A stretch of DNA of 64,000 nucleotides from Phymorhynchus buccinoides (Eukaryota > Mollusca > Gastropoda > Neogastropoda > Raphitomidae), in assembly GCA_017654935.2 (NCBI GenBank), contig CM065713.1, forward strand, positions 18,748,375 to 18,812,374, written 5' to 3'. A program made the translations under genes and the position numbers. The notes beneath the pieces were generated by a model. That model worked only from the letters and a program-made list of their open reading frames with translations. It was not told the origin of the DNA and did not search any database. Numbering within the stretch: the stretch's first letter is position 1; each line of letters starts with the position of its first letter. Positions 11,721 to 20,674 of the stretch are shown here, in pieces.

Positions 11721-12304
11721 TTACCGTCATTTTCGGACTATAAGGCGATATTTTTTTCTCCAATTTCGACCTATGCGCCTAATAAACGTGGGCGCCCTAT
11801 TAGTGAACAAAATCGTGAGAAGAGAGGCAACGATTGCCGTACTCAGTACAGTCTACTATGAGTCAGACATCGAAAGTGGTCACGAGTCGCCGATACGACG
11901 AATACTCACGTTAAAATGCTTCAAAATCCCTATTATCGTCCTGAGATACCGTCCAACAGATGCCACAACCCTTCGTTGGATGTAAAAAGCATCGTTGTAG
12001 AGCTTAAAATGCCATAATTCTACCAGTTTTCGCGAAGAAAAGTCCAAACACAACAACCGGAAGTCGCAAAAACGGAAGTTCGATTATTTGAGAAGGGAGC
12101 CAACTCTCATTTATGACAGCAGTAACGGCGGTCGGTAAGCGTTTACAGGACGTGTACGGGTTTCAAACTTCGACTTTCTTTTGCGAGGTGTGTATCGCCT
12201 TATAAACGAGGGCGCCTTTTACTTTAAAATGTTCTGATTTTTCTTGAAAATTGCCCTATTCGTCTTATACACAGCAGCGCCTAATGATCCGAAAAATATT
12301 GTAA
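11721..12304. mobile_element. 584-bp non-autonomous DNA transposon (MITE), left arm
   Basis: Imperfect terminal inverted repeats: the left end is TTACCGTCATTTTCGGACTA, and the right end read in reverse complement is TTACAATATTTTTCGGATCA. Both continue into an AAGGCG/TAGGCG motif. Subterminal ATAAACG.GGGCGCC motifs also repeat inside both ends. I see no transposase ORF, so it would need a transposase supplied elsewhere. A related solo end lies at about 13203-13270. Mirror copy 46643-47229. Confidence 0.7.
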
Positions 12305-12316
12305 CCTTTTGGTATC

Positions 12317-12385
12317 TTCTAGTCACAGAGACGAGTCTCTATGGAATTCAGGCTGCTCCCACCTGGAGAGTGTGTCAGCTTGACG
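12317..12385. repeat. Direct repeat flanking the 584-bp MITE, unit 2
   Basis: Diverged direct copy of 11405-11485, immediately beyond the MITE's right end. Confidence 0.5.
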
Positions 12386-12547
12386 CGCAGCTTCTACGCT
12401 GGCCGCATGCATCAATTTTCACGAGTCATATAACGAATAGAACCTGTTCTATTTTCGAGCGTCAAGCTGCGTGAACTGACCAATCGAAACGCAAGGAACC
12501 AAAAAACAAGGAACACCACTCCACGTTATGCGACCTACCAGACAATC

Positions 12548-12745
12548 ATGGCGGACGACGGCGACACTGCTATCTGGATTGAGCCGTATCAAAGCCAGGA
12601 AAACCTTTACAACACTGAGTTAAAGGCCTACCATGACCGAGAGAAGACTCCTGAAAGTCGTCTTTCTTTCCATTCTTGCTGTTTACAAACAGAAGTGACA
12701 TCACAGTTAACTTTTATTGGTTCCCTAAATGCAGGTGACGCCTAG
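12548..12745 (+). pseudogene. MADF/Myb-SANT-like gene fragment, left arm
   Basis: ATG in an ATGGCGG context followed by MADDGDTAIWIEPYQSQENL and then YNTELKAYHDREKT. The segment I-E-Y----NLYN--LK-YHDR matches the first helix and turn of MADF-type Myb/SANT DNA-binding domains, as in transcription factors and in the Myb-like proteins of Harbinger transposons. Only about 35 residues resemble the domain, after which the frame drifts into unrelated sequence. The right-arm copy reads ILIELYQ where this one reads IWIEPYQ. The family prefers hydrophobic residues there, so the left copy carries two likely damaging changes. Confidence 0.5.
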
Positions 12746-12976
12746 TATGCGACTGGCAATGCGTGCGTCGTATGTCAAGCATGCTTGCATCACTGACGCG
12801 CGTCATGATGTTGACGCCCAGTGTGCGACTGGCAACGCGTGCGTCGTACGCCAAACATGCTTGCATCACTGATGCGCGTCATGATGTTGACGCCCAGTGT
12901 GCGACTGGCAACGCGTGCGTCGTACACCAAACATGCAGCATCACTGACGCGCGTCATGATGTTGACACTGGTGTGC
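12732..12976. repeat. CpG-rich ~76-bp tandem repeat, about 3 copies, left arm
   Basis: Units contain GTGCGACTGGCAACGCGTGC, CATGCTTGCATCACTGA and CGCGCGTCATGATGTTGAC. The block is unusually rich in CpG for this window and sits in the intron just downstream of ETHE1 exon B. Mirror copy 45965-46208. Confidence 0.85.
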
Positions 12977-13021
12977 CAAGGGCCTGACACTGAAGTAACA
13001 CGTCTGTTATTTCTTCCTTAC

Positions 13022-13138
13022 CGATCTGCTTGGGGTAAGGTAGGTCGAGTTTCTTCATGATTTCAATAAACTCGCTGCGTGAGCGTGTCAGCCGGCGGTT
13101 GAACTTCAGTTCTTCATCCACGGTGCTGCTCGTCTGAC
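13022..13138 (-). CDS. ETHE1: ETHE1-like internal coding exon (exon B), left arm
   Basis: Exon of 117 bp on the minus strand, with a TTTTCAG acceptor at 13139-13145 and a GTAAGG donor at 13016-13021. It reads QTSSTVDEELKFNRRLTRSR and then SEFIEIMKKLDLPYPKQI. This matches the ETHE1 family segment in which S-TV-EE precedes N-RLT and then F--IM--L-LP-P-QI. The first base pair completes a Gly codon with exon A and the last base starts the Asp codon completed by exon C, so all three exons join in frame. This is the C-terminal region after the last metal ligand. It is identical to the right-arm copy, which suggests constraint or recent common origin. Confidence 0.9.
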
Positions 13139-13159
13139 CTGAAAACACCAAACGGTTAC

Positions 13160-13275
13160 CGGTACCGTATTTCACAAAGTAATGTACCGTATTTCACAAA
13201 GTAATGTACCCTATTTTTCGGACTACAAGGCGATCCTTTTTCCCCCCGACTTGACCCCTGTGCCTTGTAATGTGA
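13160..13275. repeat. Tandem 22-bp duplication and solo MITE end, left arm
   Basis: TACCGTATTTCACAAAGTAA occurs twice in a row and is followed by CTATTTTTCGGACTACAAGG, which is related to the terminal repeat of the 584-bp MITE. A GTGCCTTGTAATGTGAC segment then leads straight into the 52-bp array. Mirror copy about 45680-45785. Confidence 0.55.
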
Positions 13276-14215
13276 CTAGCAAGACAGTAAGAATTGTAAT
13301 GTGACTAGAAAATATAATACAGTGGAACGTCCCTTGTAATGTGACTAGCAAGACAGTAAGAAAATATAATACAGTGGAACGTCCCTTGTAATGTGACTAG
13401 CAAGACAGCAAGAAAATATAATACAGTGGAACGTCCCTTGTAATGTGACTAGCAAGACAGTAAGAATTGTAATGTGACTAGCAAGACAGTAAGAATTGTA
13501 ATGTGACTAGCAAGACAGCAAGAAAATATAATACAGTGGAACGTCCCTTGTAATGACTAGCAAAACAGTAAGAATTGTAATGTGACTAGCAAGACAGCAA
13601 GAAAATATAATACAGTGGAACGTCCCTTGTAATGTGACTAGCAAGACAGTAAGAAAATATAATACAGTGGAACGTCATAATACAGTGGAACGTCCCTTGT
13701 AATGTGACTAGCAAGACAGCAAGAAAATATAATACAGTGGAACGTCCCTTGTAATGTGACTAGCAAGACAGTAAGAAAATAAATACAGTGGAACGTCCCT
13801 TGTAATGTGACTAGCAAGACAGCAAGAAAATATAATACAGTGGAATGTCCCTTGTAATGTGACTAGCAAAACAGCAAGAAAATATAATACAGTGGAACGT
13901 CCCTTGTAATGTGACTAGCAAGACAGCAAGAAAATATAATACAGTGGAACGTCCCTTGTAATGTGACTAGCAAGACAGTAAGAAAATATAATACAGTGGA
14001 ACGTCCCTTGTAATGTGACTAGCAAGACAGTAAGAATTGTAATGTGACTAGCAAGACAGCAAGAAAATATAATACAGTGGAACGTCCCTTGTAATGTGAC
14101 TAGCAAGACAGTAAGAAAATATAATACAGTGGAACGTCCCTTGTAATGTGACTAGCAATATAATACAGTGGAACGTCCCTTGTAATGTGATTAGCAAGAC
14201 AGCAAGAAAATATAA
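13276..14215. repeat. 52-bp minisatellite with short variants, left arm
   Basis: The full unit contains AATACAGTGGAACGTCCCTT, GTAATGTGACTAGCAAGACA and GTAAGAAAATAT. Truncated units of about 27-29 bp lack the GTGGAACG part. The ACAGTGGAACGTCCCTTGTA portion is the same as the left end of the MITE that directly follows at 14216, so the array probably grew from that terminus. Mirror copy (fewer units) 45052-45690. Confidence 0.93.
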
Positions 14216-14447
14216 TACAGTGGAACGTCCCTTGTAAGACCTTCAACAATCAGAGAGAGAAAATACTGTTTTACGTCCTCACGGCCTGGGACCTTCAACA
14301 ATCATCCCAAAAGAGGTCTTATAAGGGAGGGGTCTTATAAGGGAGGTAATTTTAATACTTATAAAGAAGAGCAATGTCTCAGAGAAGTAGGTCTTAAATG
14401 GGAGGGAGTCTTATAATGGGAGGTCTTATAAGGGAGGTTCCACTGTA
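14216..14447. mobile_element. 232-bp MITE, left arm
   Basis: Starts TACAGTGGAACGTCCCTTGT and ends with GGGAGGTTCCACTGTA, which is inverted-repeat structure with TA at both ends. Internal GGTCTTATAAGGGAGG motifs are repeated near the right end. TIRs beginning CAGTGGAACCTC with TA target sites are seen in pogo/mariner-type elements; that family link is inference. The copy at 44820-45051 has the same length. Confidence 0.7.
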
Positions 14448-14476
14448 ACAAAATTGTAATTTTGTGTCAAATTCGG

Positions 14477-14496
14477 GGGGGGGGGGGGGGGGGGGT
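14477..14496 (+). repeat. Poly-G run
   Basis: About 20 consecutive G. The right-arm counterpart near 44783 has about 10 C, so the homopolymer length differs between arms. Confidence 0.9.
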
Positions 14497-14498
14497 TA

Positions 14499-15022
14499 TA
14501 TGATAAGGCGCGCCGTGTCTGTACAAAGCGGTGCAAGGCGCACCTCCCACAGTTGGGGTGTGTGCTCCCTGTGCAGTTCCGCCTTCAGTATAAGCTGGCT
14601 GTTCTATCCTTCCGTCACTTTGAACAGACCCTTCCGCCTTACCTCTCCAGAGCTCTTCACACCTACACTCCTTCCCGCTCACTCAGGTCCTCAAACACAA
14701 AACTTCTGAAAGTTCCAAAAACAAATCTAAAATCATTTGGTGACCGCAGTTTCAGTTTCAGTGCCCCTGTTGTTTGGAATTCCCTCCCAGTCGATCTCCG
14801 CCATGAACCAACTATCTCTACTTTCAAAGCTAAACTCAAGACACACTACTTTCAACTCTCATTCGGTTTGTAAATGTTTCCTTGATCTTGTACCTGGGTG
14901 AATGAATGGGTGATAATGTTTTTGTGCGATTGCGGGTGTATCAGTGAATGGAAGCGCCTTGAGTGTAAAATAATTATAGAAAGGCGCTATAGAAATACTA
15001 TCAATTATTATTATTATTATTA
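14499..15022 (+). mobile_element. 5'-truncated LINE, reverse transcriptase C-terminus plus 3' UTR, left arm
   Basis: Reads in one frame through LPVQFRLQYKLAVLSFRHFE, TLPPYLS, then RSLRSSNTKLLKVPKTNLKS, FGDRSFSFSAPVVWNSLP and LRHEPTISTFKAKLKTHYF, to a TAA at 14871-14873. This is the characteristic end of ORF2 in L2/CR1/Rex-type LINEs (RSLRSS, GDRSFS-AP--WNSLP, FK--LKTH-F). The 3' UTR ends with GCGCCTTGAGTG, AAAGGCGCTATAGAAAT and an (ATT)n tail. The first ~65 bp (14499-14566) is a single unit of the neighbouring 67/69-bp satellite and reads in frame into the LINE. Reverse-transcriptase core and endonuclease are missing, so the element is dead. Confidence 0.85.
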
Positions 15023-18000
15023 TGATAAGGCGCGCCGTGTCTGTACAAAGCGGTGCAAGGCGCACCTCCCACATTTGGGGTGTGTGTTTTATGATAAGGC
15101 GCGCCGTGTCTGTACAAAGCGGTGCAAGGCGCACCTCCCACATTTGGGGTGTGTTTTATGATAAGGCGCGCCGTGTCTGTACAAAGCGGTGCAAGGCGCA
15201 CCTCCCACATTTGGGGTGTGTGTTTTATGATAAGGCGCGCCGTGTCTGTACAAAGCGGTGCAAGGCGCACCTCCCACATTTGGGGTGTGTTTTATGATAA
15301 GGCGCGCCGTGTCTGTACAAAGCGGTGCAAGGCGCACCTCCCACATTTGGGGTGTGTTTTATGATAAGGTGCGCCGTGTCTGTACAAAGCGGTGCAAGGT
15401 GCACCTCCCACATTTGGGGTGTGTTTTATGATAAGGTGCGCCGTGTCTGTACAAAGCGGTGCAAGGCGCACCTCCCACATTTGGGGTGTGTTTTATGATA
15501 AGGTGCGCCGTGTCTGTACAAAGCGGTGCAAGGCGCACCTCCCACATTTGGGGTGTGTTTTATGATAAGGTGCGCCGTGTCTGTACAAAGCGGTGCAAGG
15601 CGCACCTCCCACATTTGGGGTGTGTTTTATGATAAGGTGCGCCGTGTCTGTACAAAGCGGTGCAAGGTGCACCTCCCACATTTGGGGTGTGTTTTATGAT
15701 AAGGTGCGCCGTGTCTGTACAAAGCGGTGCAAGGCGCACCTCCCACATTTGGGGTGTGTTTTATGATAAGGTGCGCCGTGTCTGTACAAAGCGGTGCAAG
15801 GCGCACCTCCCACATTTGGGGTGTGTGTTTTATGATAAGGTGCGCCGTGTCTGTACAAAGCGGTGCAAGGCGCACCTCCCACATTTGGGGTGTGTTTTAT
15901 GATAAGGTGCGCCGTGTCTGTACAAAGCGGTGCAAGGTGCACCTCCCACATTTGGGGTGTGTTTTATGATAAGGTGCGCCGTGTCTGTACAAAGCGGTGC
16001 AAGGTGCACCTCCCACATTTGGGGTGTGTTTTATGATAAGGTGCGCCGTGTCTGTACAAAGCGGTGCAAGGCGCACCTCCCACATTTGGGGTGTGTTTTA
16101 TGATAAGGTGCGCCGTGTCTGTACAAAGCGGTGCAAGGCGCACCTCCCACATTTGGGGGTGTGTGTTTTATGATAAGGTGCGCCGTGTCTGTACAAAGCG
16201 GTGCAAGGCGCACCTCCCACATTTGGGGTGTGTGTTTTATGATAAGGTGCGCCGTGTCTGTACAAAGCGGTGCAAGGCGCACCTCCCACATTTGGGGTGT
16301 GTGTTTTATGATAAGGTGCGCCGTGTCTGTACAAAGCGGTGCAAGGCGCACCTCCCACATTTGGGGGGTGTGTTTTATGATAAGGTGCGCCGTGTCTGTA
16401 CAAAGCGGTGCAAGGCGCACCTCCCACATTTGGGGTGTGTGTTTTATGATAAGGTGCGCCGTGTCTGTACAAAGCGGTGCAAGGCGCACCTCCCACATTT
16501 GGGGTGTGTTTTATGATAAGGTGCGCCGTGTCTGTACAAAGCGGTGCAAGGCGCACCTCCCACATTTGGGGTGTGTTTTATGATAAGGTGCGCCGTGTCT
16601 GTACAAAGCGGTGCAAGGCGCACCTCCCACATTTGGGGTGTGTTTTATGATAAGGTGCGCCGTGTCTGTACAAAGCGGTGCAAGGCGCACCTCCCACATT
16701 TGGGGTGTGTTTTATGATAAGGTGCGCCGTGTCTGTACAAAGCGGTGCAAGGCGCACCTCCCACATTTGGGGTGTGTTTTATGATAAGGTGCGCCGTGTC
16801 TGTACAAAGCGGTGCAAGGCGCACCTCCCACATTTGGGGTGTGTTTTATGATAAGGTGCGCCGTGTCTGTACAAAGCGGTGCAAGGCGCACCTCCCACAT
16901 TTGGGGTGTGTTTTATGATAAGGTGCGCCGTGTCTGTACAAAGCGGTGCAAGGCGCACCTCCCACATTTGGGGTGTGTTTTATGATAAGGTGCGCCGTGT
17001 CTGTACAAAGCGGTGCAAGGCGCACCTCCCACATTTGGGGTGTGTTTTATGATAAGGTGCGCCGTGTCTGTACAAAGCGGTGCAAGGCGCACCTCCCACA
17101 TTTGGGGTGTGTGTTTTATGATAAGGTGCGCCGTGTCTGTACAAAGCGGTGCAAGGCGCACCTCCCACATTTGGGGTGTGTGTTTTATGATAAGGTGCGC
17201 CGTGTCTGTACAAAGCGGTGCAAGGCGCACCTCCCACATTTGGGGTGTGTTTTATGATAAGGTGCGCCGTGTCTGTACAAAGCGGTGCAAGGCGCACCTC
17301 CCACATTTGGGGTGTGTGTTTTATATAAGGTGCGCCGTGTCTGTACAAAGCGGTGCAAGGCGCACCTCCCACATTTGGGGTGTGTGTTTTATGATAAGGT
17401 GCGCCGTGTCTGTACAAAGCGGTGCAAGGCGCACCTCCCACATTTGGGGTGTGTGTTTTATGATAAGGTGCGCCGTGTCTGTACAAAGCGGTGCAAGGCG
17501 CACCTCCCACATTTGGGGTGTGTGTTTTATGATACGGTGCGCCGTGTCTGTACAAAGCGGTGCAAGGCGCACCTCCCACATTTGGGGGGTGTGTTTTATG
17601 ATAAGGTGCGCCGTGTCTGTACAAAGCGGTGCAAGGCGCACCTCCCACATTTGGGGTGTGTGTTTTATGATAAGGCGCGCCGTGTCTGTACAAAGCGGTG
17701 CAAGGCGCACCTCCCACATTTGGGGTGTGTTTTATGATAAGGTGCGCCGTGTCTGTACAAAGCGGTGCAAGGCGCACCTCCCACATTTGGGGTGTGTGTT
17801 TTATGATAAGGCGCGCCGTGTCTGCACAAAGCGGTGCAAGGCGCACCTCCCACATTTGGGGTGTGTTTTATGATAAGGCGCGCCGTGTCTGTACAAAGCG
17901 GTGCAAGGCGCACCTCCCACATTTGGGGTGTGTTTTATGATAAGGTGCGCCGTGTCTGTACAAAGCGGTGCAAGGCGCACCTCCCACATTTGGGGTGTGT

Positions 18001-18524
18001 TTTATGATAAGGTGCGCCGTGTCTGTACAAAGCGGTGCAAGGCGCACCTCCCACATTTGGGGTGTGTTTTATGATAAGGTGCGCCGTGTCTGTACAAAGC
18101 GGTGCAAGGCGCACCTCCCACATTTGGGGTGTGTTTTATGATAAGGCGCGCCGTGTCTGTACAAAGCGGTGCAAGGCGCACCTCCCACATTTGGGGTGTG
18201 TTTTATGATAAGGTGCGCCGTGTCTGTACAAAGCGGTGCAAGGCGCACCTCCCACATTTGGGGTGTGTTTTATGATAGGTGCGCCGTGTCTGTACAAAGC
18301 GGTGCAAGGCGCACCTCCCACATTTGGGGTGTGTTTTATGATAAGGTGCGCCGTGTCTGTACAAAGCGGTGCAAGGCGCACCTCCCACATTTGGGGTGTG
18401 TTTTATGATAAGGTGCGCCGTGTCTGTACAAAGCGGTGCAAGGCGCACCTCCCACATTTGGGGTGTGTTTTATAAGGTGCGCCGTGTCTGTACAAAGCGG
18501 TGCAAGGTGCACCTCCCACATTTG
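15023..18524. repeat. 67/69-bp minisatellite, about 52 units, left arm
   Basis: The unit includes GATAAGGTGCGCCGTGTCTG, TACAAAGCGGTGCAAGGCGC and ACCTCCCACATTTGGGGTGT. 67- and 69-bp forms differ by GTGTGTTT versus GTGTGTGTTT. A GGCGCGCC/GGTGCGCC polymorphism clusters at the two ends. The array begins right after the LINE's ATT tail and its unit matches the single copy inside that LINE. It lies in the ETHE1 intron between exons A and B. Mirror copy 40797-44252. Confidence 0.97.
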
Positions 18525-19071
18525 GCACAAATTTCTGATTTTATTACACCTGCATCTTACTATATTATTTGTCAGATTATAGAATGCAGGGGTCTCAGTC
18601 AAGAAAGAAAAAGTATCGCCTAGTTATAGTCTGTAAAAACGAGTAACTGCCGAAAATCTTTTTCTTTTAAGAAAAAACAAAAATTACAAAATGTAAAATA
18701 GAACTTGGAACAAGGTTATTTTGAAAGCCCTCAGTAATTTGTTTTTTTAATTGTTTTTATAAAATAGACCTGCTCAGAGTCAATGTGGCAAAACGTTCTG
18801 GAGATGTAAACCTCCTGACTGCAACACAAAACGATTAACCCCTTGACTGCCAGAGAAATTGCGAGACAAAAACATGTGTTTTTTAAATTACAAAATGACA
18901 CATAGAAAGAATGAGAGAGAGAATACAATAGATAAAATAACAAACAGGAGAGAGAGCGAAAGAAAGAAAGAATGTCGGAGAGAAGGACAAGAACACAGAT
19001 ATAGAGAAAGAGAGAGAAGGACACAGAGAGAGAGACATGCATAGAGACAGAGAGAGAGAGAGAACTGTGAC
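18525..19071. other. ETHE1 intron segment with purine-rich tract, left arm
   Basis: AT-rich sequence followed by (GA)n/GAGAGAGA low complexity at about 18900-19065. No exon supported. By eye it is almost identical to 40249-40795. Confidence 0.6.
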
Positions 19072-19161
19072 CTGTGTAGTCGTGTGCAGGGAACAGTTTG
19101 AAATGTCGAGGAAGAGAGAAAATCTTGGAGTGCACCGAGTCATACAGCTTGCCTGCATCCC
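19072..19161 (-). CDS. ETHE1: ETHE1-like internal coding exon (exon A), left arm
   Basis: Exon of 90 bp on the minus strand, with acceptor GTCAACAG just above 19161 and donor GTCACA at 19066-19071. It reads GDAGKLYDSVHSKIFSLPRH then FKLFPAHDYTG. This matches the ETHE1 family, where a -K-LYDSVH-KIF-LP segment precedes a (V/I)-PAHDY-G motif. The His of PAHD is the conserved late histidine of the metallo-beta-lactamase fold. The last base pairs with exon B to encode Gly. The only coding difference from the right arm is Leu for Val before FPAHD. Exons upstream, which should hold the HxHxDH metal site, would lie toward the palindrome centre and are not visible. Confidence 0.88.
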
Positions 19162-19230
19162 CTGTTGACAAACAAACCCAATGATTGATACGAGAGAGAC
19201 AGACATCCCCTGTTGACAAACACAATGATT
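19155..19230 (-). repeat. Tandem duplication of the exon A 3' splice site, left arm
   Basis: CATCCCCTGTTGACAAACA followed by CAATGATTGATAC.AGAGAG occurs twice in direct order, so the acceptor with the first bases of exon A is duplicated about 50 bp upstream. Same arrangement at 40090-40165. Confidence 0.75.
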
Positions 19231-19539
19231 GATACAAGAGAGACAGACAGAGACAGAGGACTCGGAACACAGTCTAACAGATATTTACAGGGCTCACCTT
19301 TTTGTTTGACTATAGAGTATTTTCACCCCCAGGGTGAACTTATAGAGGGTGAAAAAACAACAACAAATAAACATAAAGGCATTCAAATATTCAGTATTGT
19401 CAATAAAACATTGTATTGTATGCACAGGCAATATGAAGCAAACGTGCGTCTTTCACCCTCCCCTCTGTGTGTGTGCGTGTGCGCGCGCATGCATGCGTGT
19501 GTGTGTATTTTTGGAAAGCTAGTTAAATTGTCAGTCTTC

Positions 19540-20085
19540 TCTCTCTCTCTCTGTGAGTGCGCGCATGTGTGTGTGTGGAAAGCTATTGTCAGTGCCATCC
19601 CTCTGGTGCTCTGTCTCTCTCTCTCTGTGAGTGCGCGCATGTGTGTGTTTGGAAAGCTATTGTCAGTGCCATCACTCTCTGGTGCTCTGTCTCTCTCTCT
19701 CTGTGAGTGCGCGCATGTGTGTGTTTGGAAAGCTATTGTCAGTGCCATCCCTCTGTTTGGTGCTCTGTCTCTCTCTCTCTGTGAGTGCGCGCATGTGTGT
19801 GTGTGGAAAGCTATTGTCAGTGCCATCCCTCTGGTGCTCTGTCTCTCTCTCTCTGTGAGTGCGCGCATGTGTGTGTTTGGAAAGCTATTGTCAGTGCCAT
19901 CCCTTTGGTGCTCTGTCTCTCTCTCTCTGTGAGTGCGCGCATGTGTGTGTGTGGAAAGCTATTGTCAGTGCCATCCCTCTGTTTGGTGCTCTGTCTCTCT
20001 CTCTCTGTGAGTGCGCGCATGTGTGTGTGTGGAAAGCTATTGTCAGTGCCATCCCTCTTGGTGCTCTGTCTCTCTCTCTCTTGTA
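19540..20085. repeat. 74/78-bp minisatellite, 7 units, left arm
   Basis: The unit has GTGAGTGCGCGCATGTGTGT, GGAAAGCTATTGTCAGTGCC and a (CT)n block. The 78-bp form adds four bases before GGTGCTCTG. The right arm (39236-39785) also has seven units. Confidence 0.95.
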
Positions 20086-20674
20086 AATAATTTTGTTCTT
20101 TGTGTGTGTGTTGCATCTAGAGATTGTTTTTTCCTCTTTCACGATAAATGTTGCTATAGTGTGTGTGTGTGTGTGTGCGTGTGTGCGTGCGTGCATGTGT
20201 ATGTGTATGTGAGTGTGTGTGTAGCTGTTGTGTGTATGGCTGTGTGTATGTGTGTGGATAATTGGTATTTACAAATATTTGCCATTCATATATTGATCTG
20301 GTGTTTTTTTCTTCTAATATTTTTTCTTTGTTGTTGGTGAGATGTAAACAAGCCCTGTATTGTGCTTATTCTTTTCCAACATTAAAAAAAGATTTGTTCG
20401 TTTCGTTCGTATTCTCTCTCAATCTCTCTCTCCCTCCCTCCCTCCGTCTCTCTCACTAGTCTCGGGCCCCTCTCATAGACATAAACACCACACACGTTTT
20501 AGCTAAGAAAACAAAATTCCATTGCTTGAAGCACTCTTCAACGACCTTGGTAGAAGGTGAAGGACAGGACATGGTGTATGTGATTATTCCAGACTGGTTA
20601 CACATTCAATGCCCTACTAGGACAATGTGTCTTCCATGGGGATTGTCTCCCACCCCCTCCCATATCAGCATCAT
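20086..20674. other. GT and CT microsatellites, no gene
   Basis: (TG)n at about 20158-20240 and CT-rich at about 20410-20460, then unique sequence. I see no supported exon. Mirrored at about 38612-39235. Confidence 0.7.
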
